DNA of 64,000 nt, from positions 2,728,001 to 2,792,000 of the forward strand of contig OY761541.1 of assembly GCA_963664625.1 (NCBI GenBank), given 5' to 3'. The notes beneath the pieces are model-generated. The model saw only the letters and a program-made list of their open reading frames with translations. It did not search any database and was not told the DNA's origin. Position numbers and translations under genes: made by a program. The stretch comes from CBDCFV01 sp963664625. GTDB lineage: Bacteria; Chloroflexota; Dehalococcoidia; Lucifugimonadales; UBA3495. This document shows positions 59,622-64,000 of the stretch, one piece after another. Position 1 is the stretch's first letter; each line of letters begins with the position of its first letter.

Positions 59622-60461
59622 ATGACTCAATCGACAGGCAAAGCGCACCAAGTAACGTCAGCCCCCGATAAGTACGACGCCAACGCGTTGGCCGTCGGTC
59701 AAGCCGTGTTGCGAGATACCGCTGCCGCGGACGTTATCCTGTTCGGCTCACGCGCACGAGGAGACTATCATAAAGACTCCGACGTGGACCTTCTCCTAGT
59801 CCACACCAACCGGCAGAACGACGAAATACGGAGCAAGGCCTATTGCGCCGCCGGTGCAGCGGTCAAAACTCTTTACGGTACCTCGGTCTCCGTCGATTTT
59901 GTCTGGTTCACTCCCGAAGAGTTCGAGCGGTTGCGGCATAGCGTCAACAGCGTAGCAGCGATTGCAACCAAGGAAGGCATTACCATGGACGGCCAGCCCG
60001 CCGGGGACGAATACCCCAACGACGACGAGGACTATTCCAGCGAATGGGATATGACCGAACAGCGCTGCTACCATGCCAGGTCGCACTTACACACGTTACG
60101 CGTGGTCATAGACAATCGTGGAACGGGCATCATGGTGGGTCAGCAGGCGCACCAGACCTTGGAACACGCTATGAAGGCCTTGATTTCGGCTAGGATACGA
60201 CGGTACCCGCACCATCACAACTTGGAGGACTTGGAGGACTATATGCGCCGAGTTGACCGTGGGTTCACCGACCCGTTGGAGTCTCCCCTGAAAGCTCTCA
60301 ACGACTACGGCGGAGGCTTAAAATACGATGGACCCTACGCCTCCTTTGGTGACCGGAACGAACTCTATGAAAAAGTCCTGAACGACACCCGGCAAATCTT
60401 CCGGCGCGTGGCTTTCCTAACCGGCAAAGACCCTTGGCAAGAGAGGCCCGAAGACCAATAA
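59622..60461 (+). CDS. Fused nucleotidyltransferase-HEPN protein
   Basis: 279 residues from ATG 59622. Residues 40-130 form an MNT nucleotidyltransferase (VILFGSRARGDYHKDSDVDL), and residues 150-279 a HEPN domain (RARSH-like helix, then HQTLEHAMKALI and YPHHHNLEDLEDYM). In most genomes the two are separate genes, antitoxin and toxin; here they are one chain. It lies inside the hem operon between hemC (29 bases) and cobA-hemD (49 bases). Function in that setting is unknown; a self-regulated toxin or an accessory insertion are both possible. Confidence 0.88.
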   Translation: MTQSTGKAHQVTSAPDKYDANALAVGQAVLRDTAAADVILFGSRARGDYHKDSDVDLLLVHTNRQNDEIRSKAYCAAGAAVKTLYGTSVSVDFVWFTPEEFERLRHSVNSVAAIATKEGITMDGQPAGDEYPNDDEDYSSEWDMTEQRCYHARSHLHTLRVVIDNRGTGIMVGQQAHQTLEHAMKALISARIRRYPHHHNLEDLEDYMRRVDRGFTDPLESPLKALNDYGGGLKYDGPYASFGDRNELYEKVLNDTRQIFRRVAFLTGKDPWQERPEDQ

Positions 60462-60510
60462 ACACGGGTAACCACAACCTACTTTACGGTATCAGGAGCA
60501 AGTAACTCAA

Positions 60511-62019
60511 TTGGCAGGCAAAGTTTATCTGGTAGGAGCGGGCCCCGGAGACCGGGGCTTGATGACGCTGAAAGGGATGAGTTGCTTGGAGCAGGCCGAC
60601 GTGGTGGTCTACGACAGGCTGTTGGACTCCTCGCTTATTGACGCGTCGCCAGAGTCGGCGGAGCGTGTCTTTGTAGGGAAGGAACGGGGCCGCCAGGAGT
60701 TGACTCAAGCCGAGATAAACCGCTTGTTGGTAGACCGGGCCGCCAAAGGGAAAGTAGTAGTCCGGCTGAAAGGCGGAGACCCGTTCGTCTTCGGGCGCGG
60801 CGGCGAAGAGGCACTGGCGTTGGCGGAGAGCGGGGTAAGTTTCGAGGTAGTCCCCGGAGTGACTTCCGCTGTCGGCGCGCCCGCCTACGCCGGCATACCG
60901 TTGACTCACCGGGGTATCGCCACATCCTTCACCGTCGTGAGCGGCAGCGAAGACCCGATGAAGGGGGAAAGCTCGGTAAACTGGTCGGCCTTAGCCAAAT
61001 CCGGCGGGACGATAGTCGTTTTGATGGGATGGTCTTCCTTGGAGGCTATCCTTGCCACGTTGGCGCAGGAAGGTATGGAACCTTCTACCCCGGTGGCATT
61101 GGTCCGGTGGGGGACTTGGCCGGACCAGGCCACGGTGACAGGTCGGTTGGACAACGTTGTTTCCCTCGGCCGCGAGGCGGGCCTGAAGCCTCCGGTGGCG
61201 GCGGTAATAGGACGGGTTGTGGACCTGCGTGAAAAGCTGGCTTGGTTCGACCGGCGCCCCTTGTTCGGCAAGAAAGTTTTGATTACTCGTTCGCGGGCCC
61301 AAGCATCCCAGTTCCGGGCTAAGCTGGAGGAACTGGGGGCCCAGCCGGTGGAGATTCCGACTATACGGACAGCGCCTCTTGAAAACTACACTGAATTGGA
61401 CGGCGCGCTGGGCCGGCTGTCTTCCTATAGCTGGGTTATTTTCGCCAGCGGGAACGCAGTCGACGCGGTATTCAGCCGGTTGACCCATCTCGGCAAGGAT
61501 GCGCGGGCCTTTGGCGGAGTTTGCGTCGGCGCCATTGGTCCGGCCACGTCCGACGCTTTGGCCCGACGGGGAATAGACGCTGATTTTATCCCGACTCGCC
61601 CCGTTTCTGAGGTGGTCCTGGAGGAACTGTCCCAACGCGACTGGGACGGCGTGCCGGTCCTGCTTCCCGGCGCAGACATCGGCAGGGATGTGTTGCAACG
61701 CGGGCTTACAGGACTTGGGGCCAAGGTGGACTTGATTCCGGCCTACAGGACCGTACCGGTTACCGGCATGAAGGACAAAGCCCGCAAAGCATTGGAGTCC
61801 GGGGTGGACGCGGTGACGTTCACCAGTTCTTCCACGGTGAAAAACCTCTTGGACCTGCTGGACGGCGACGGGAAAGCGCTGGAAGGCAGCAGTATCGCTT
61901 GTATCGGCCCCACCACAGCGGCCACGGCAGAGGAGTTGGGGCTGACAGTGGACTTGGTGGCCGACGTGCACACCGTCGATGGCTTGGTGGACGCCTTGGT
62001 GTCCTATTTGGGCAAATAG
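60511..62019 (+). CDS. Uroporphyrinogen-III C-methyltransferase / uroporphyrinogen-III synthase fusion
   Basis: 502 residues from TTG 60511 (AGGAG 13 bases upstream). Residues 1-245 are the SUMT (CobA) SAM-dependent methylase: VYLVGAGPGDRGLMTL, RLKGGDPFVFGRGGEE, VPGVTSAVGAPAYAGIPLTHRG. Residues 255-502 are HemD: KVLITRSRAQASQFR, TFTSSSTVKNLLDLL, IGPTTAATAEELG. Together they cyclise hydroxymethylbilane to uroporphyrinogen III and methylate it to precorrin-2, feeding siroheme. Confidence 0.94.
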   Translation: MAGKVYLVGAGPGDRGLMTLKGMSCLEQADVVVYDRLLDSSLIDASPESAERVFVGKERGRQELTQAEINRLLVDRAAKGKVVVRLKGGDPFVFGRGGEEALALAESGVSFEVVPGVTSAVGAPAYAGIPLTHRGIATSFTVVSGSEDPMKGESSVNWSALAKSGGTIVVLMGWSSLEAILATLAQEGMEPSTPVALVRWGTWPDQATVTGRLDNVVSLGREAGLKPPVAAVIGRVVDLREKLAWFDRRPLFGKKVLITRSRAQASQFRAKLEELGAQPVEIPTIRTAPLENYTELDGALGRLSSYSWVIFASGNAVDAVFSRLTHLGKDARAFGGVCVGAIGPATSDALARRGIDADFIPTRPVSEVVLEELSQRDWDGVPVLLPGADIGRDVLQRGLTGLGAKVDLIPAYRTVPVTGMKDKARKALESGVDAVTFTSSSTVKNLLDLLDGDGKALEGSSIACIGPTTAATAEELGLTVDLVADVHTVDGLVDALVSYLGK

Positions 62020-62033
62020 GGAGGAAAAGAGAA

Positions 62034-63014
62034 ATGGTCAGCTTTCCAGACCTGCGACTGCGCCGTGTGCGGCATCAGGAGCCGTTGCGCCGCTTGGTGC
62101 GAGAGACTCGTCTTTCACCTTCGGCATTCATCTATCCCATGTTTGTTGCCCACGGGCAGGGCGTCAAAGAAGCCATAGAACCAATGCCCGGTTGCTACCA
62201 TTTCTCCATCGACACGATGGTAGAAGAGGTAGGAGAGGCGGCGGAACTGGGCATCCCCGGAGTCCTGTTGTTCGGCTTGCCCGCCGAGAAGGACCCCTTG
62301 GGCTTGGAGGGGTACGACCCTGAAGGCATCATCCAGGAGGCGGTGCGGGCGATAAAGCGGGAAGTGCCCGGCATGATGGTCACCACCGACGTCTGCATGT
62401 GTGAATACACCGACCACGGCCATTGCGGGGTCATCGACAACGGGCGGGTGGACAACGACGCCACGCTGGAGTTGCTGGCGCGCACCGCCGTCACCCACGC
62501 GCAAGCCGGGGCCGACTTGATAGCGCCCTCAGCCATGATGGACGGGCAGGTGAAAGCGATCCGGGACGCCCTTAACGATAACGGCTATACGGATACCCCG
62601 ATAATGGGCTACGCCGCCAAGTACGCATCGGCCTTCTACGGCCCTTTCAGGGTGGCCGCTGATTCCACGCCTCAGTTCGGCGACCGCCGCACCTATCAGA
62701 TGGACCCGGCCAACGCCCGCATGGCCATGAGGGAGATTGAAAGCGACATTGCCGAGGGCGCCGACATAGTGATGGTCAAGCCGGCGCTGGCTTACCTGGA
62801 CGTGATTCGGCAGGCGAAGGAGCGGTTCGACCACCCGCTGGCGGCATACAACGTGAGCGGCGAGTATTCTATGGTCAAAGCCGCCTCACAGCAGGGATGG
62901 ATCGACGAGAAGCCGGTGACCACCGAACTGCTTACGTCCATCAAACGGGCTGGGGCGGACATCATCCTCAGTTACCACGCCAAGGAACTGGCGCAGTGGT
63001 ACCGGGAGGAGTAA
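62034..63014 (+). CDS. hemB: Delta-aminolevulinic acid dehydratase (porphobilinogen synthase)
   Basis: 326 residues from ATG 62034 (GGAGG upstream). Zinc site DVCMCEYTDHGHCG, the Schiff-base lysines in GYAAKYASAFYGPFR and VMVKPALAYLD, and the C-terminal GADIILSYHAKE are all present. It joins two aminolevulinates to porphobilinogen. Confidence 0.97.
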   Translation: MVSFPDLRLRRVRHQEPLRRLVRETRLSPSAFIYPMFVAHGQGVKEAIEPMPGCYHFSIDTMVEEVGEAAELGIPGVLLFGLPAEKDPLGLEGYDPEGIIQEAVRAIKREVPGMMVTTDVCMCEYTDHGHCGVIDNGRVDNDATLELLARTAVTHAQAGADLIAPSAMMDGQVKAIRDALNDNGYTDTPIMGYAAKYASAFYGPFRVAADSTPQFGDRRTYQMDPANARMAMREIESDIAEGADIVMVKPALAYLDVIRQAKERFDHPLAAYNVSGEYSMVKAASQQGWIDEKPVTTELLTSIKRAGADIILSYHAKELAQWYREE

Positions 63015-63035
63015 CAAACGTGGGAAGGGCAAGCG

Positions 63036-63650
63036 ATGGCAATTGATAACCCCCCTGATCCCATTGCTCGAAGATCCGCGGAACACCAGATGTTCCGCGA
63101 ATTGCTCAAGCGGGGTGTGCTGCCATACGTGCAGGCGGCCGGTGTTGCGCCCGGTTTCAGGGTGAGGACACCCAGTGGGCGGACTATTGATGTGCGAATC
63201 GAGCCTTCAATCTGCGACGGCGATGGGGATGAACGGCGGTTCCGAGTCCCCTGCTTCAAACCGCGCCCGGAACTCATATTCCTTTGCGTGGAATTCTCCG
63301 GGGACGAAATTAGCTGTGTTTGGGTGTTGCCTTCGACTGTGTTCTTCGCATACTCCGACCCGGACGAGGAACGCGGCTTGCGAGAGCTCAACTTGGACGT
63401 GAAGCGGGAGCGTTATTTTGATGAACCGTTCCGGGAATACAACTCCTTCTTTCGTAACCGATGGGAGTCAATCACGAAGTTCGATTCCTACAGCCGTTAT
63501 ATGAAACCATTAAAGTCACCGGGATTTGCAGAAGGGTGGGAAGACTTTGAAGATGCGATGATGGCGTTAGAGGTATTTGAAACCCGGGAACCTCGTGAAG
63601 AAAGCATTGCCTTTGACCCTCTAATATTCAGTGACGCCGCGACGCTATAG
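63036..63650 (+). CDS. Unknown protein with antitoxin-like C-terminus, partner of RelE toxin
   Basis: 204 residues, ATG 63036. The N-terminal 130 residues (RRSAEHQMFRELLKRGVLP, RTIDVRIEPS, SCVWVLPSTVFFAYS) have a layout compatible with a PD-(D/E)xK-type fold, though catalytic residues are not clear. The C-terminal 40 residues (EDFEDAMMALEVFE, EESIAFDPL) resemble RelB-type antitoxin tails (helix then extended acidic end). Its stop overlaps the RelE gene by 20 bases. I suggest a fusion of an unknown domain and an antitoxin. Confidence 0.55.
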   Translation: MAIDNPPDPIARRSAEHQMFRELLKRGVLPYVQAAGVAPGFRVRTPSGRTIDVRIEPSICDGDGDERRFRVPCFKPRPELIFLCVEFSGDEISCVWVLPSTVFFAYSDPDEERGLRELNLDVKRERYFDEPFREYNSFFRNRWESITKFDSYSRYMKPLKSPGFAEGWEDFEDAMMALEVFETREPREESIAFDPLIFSDAATL

Positions 63651-63909
63651 AGTTGAGTATGGCAGCCGCCGGGTCGAGAGGGAACTAAGACGGCTTCCAC
63701 TCAGCGATGCCACGAGGATCGTTGCGGTCATTGAATCGCTGGCCGATAATCCGAGACCTGAGATCTCAATCCCGGTGCAAGGGCATCCAGGTGACTTCAG
63801 GATACGGGTTGGTGACTACCGTATCATATATCAGATAGATTACGAGAACAGGACCGTCTACGTCGACCGTATCGTCCGGCGGGACGAAGGCACATACAGG
63901 TACAGATAG
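63631..63909 (+). CDS. RelE/ParE family toxin
   Basis: 92 residues from GTG 63631, overlapping the upstream gene. RelE fold: YRVEYGSRRVERELRRLP, the turn GHPGDFRIRVGDYRIIYQID and terminal VDRIVRRDEGTY are typical of mRNA interferases. It lies between hemB and hemL. Confidence 0.9.
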   Translation: MTPRRYRVEYGSRRVERELRRLPLSDATRIVAVIESLADNPRPEISIPVQGHPGDFRIRVGDYRIIYQIDYENRTVYVDRIVRRDEGTYRYR

Positions 63910-63954
63910 CTTCCACTCACATCCTACACCCAATCTACAAACGCTAGGTCAGTC

Positions 63955-64000
63955 ATGCAACAAACCAAGTCCGAAGCCCTCTTTGCCCAAGCGCAGCAAT
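63955..64000 (+). CDS. hemL: Glutamate-1-semialdehyde 2,1-aminomutase, N-terminal start
   Basis: Only 15 codons are in the window (MQQTKSEALFAQAQQ). SEALFAQAQQ is a typical start of HemL, and the gene comes right after hemB in a tetrapyrrole operon, which makes this assignment likely. It would make aminolevulinate by the C5 pathway. Confidence 0.65.
   Translation, partial: MQQTKSEALFAQAQQ

Noticed and set aside
1..64000. tRNA or rRNA genes
   Set aside because: I looked for T-loop (GGTTCRANNCC) and rRNA-like stretches in the gaps and saw none; a covariance-model search would be needed to exclude a tRNA fully.

Overview
The window is a 64 kb piece of a GC-rich bacterial chromosome with no rRNA or tRNA gene that I could see, so taxonomy rests on gene content only. 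The mix of SDR, HpcH/HpaI and FAH catabolic genes, a GlcDEF glycolate oxidase, a eukaryote-type glutamine synthetase beside a type I enzyme, HflKC-FtsH, an AhbAB-type siroheme decarboxylase and many short palindromic repeats suggests an uncultured Chloroflexota (Dehalococcoidia/SAR202-like). That is an inference with modest confidence.

Layout. 0-7 kb: the start of an amidohydrolase, an SDR, an orphan BrnA-like antitoxin, and a pyruvate dehydrogenase E1 operon whose alpha and beta genes are separated by a 3 kb restriction-modification-like gene. 7-12 kb: SAM hydrolase, secG, gatB, sucD and sucC. 12-19 kb: an HpcH/HpaI aldolase, then hflC, hflK (with about 200 extra residues) and ftsH. 19-24 kb: three DsrE-like genes divergent from tandem glutamine synthetases (GSII then GSI), and a Gfo/Idh/MocA oxidoreductase. 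24-32 kb: a lipoprotein metallopeptidase, pth, and a scrambled ligA-pth junction containing two small SWIM zinc-finger genes, an unknown gene and partial copies of ligA and pth, then ligA and a phosphosugar isomerase. 32-38 kb: an MNT/HepT pair, an aminotransferase, Tag glycosylase, FIST protein, a LivK-like binding protein, SDR and FAH hydrolase.

38.9-46.6 kb is the most striking region. Four genes on one strand (Swt1-HEPN/DUF499 ATPase, NYN nuclease, DUF1156 methylase, GIY-YIG nuclease) lie between two directly repeated 125-bp palindromic elements, and look like a transferable anti-phage cassette. 46.7-54 kb: GlcDEF glycolate oxidase, a Uma2-type nuclease, an alanine/serine-glyoxylate aminotransferase (glycolate to glyoxylate to glycine), a non-canonical SDR and a solitary Dam-type methylase. 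54.9-56.1 kb: a frameshifted ISAs1-like element with clear inverted repeats and target duplication. 56.2-64 kb: a tetrapyrrole operon (regulator, AhbAB, siroheme synthase, HemC, CobA-HemD, HemB, start of HemL) interrupted by a fused NTase-HEPN gene and by a RelE module.

Recurring themes are defence or toxin-antitoxin genes placed inside housekeeping operons (pdh, ligA-pth, hem), and a short palindrome (ATTCCCGCCTNCGCGGGAAT) found seven times, three of them in-frame inside enzyme genes.
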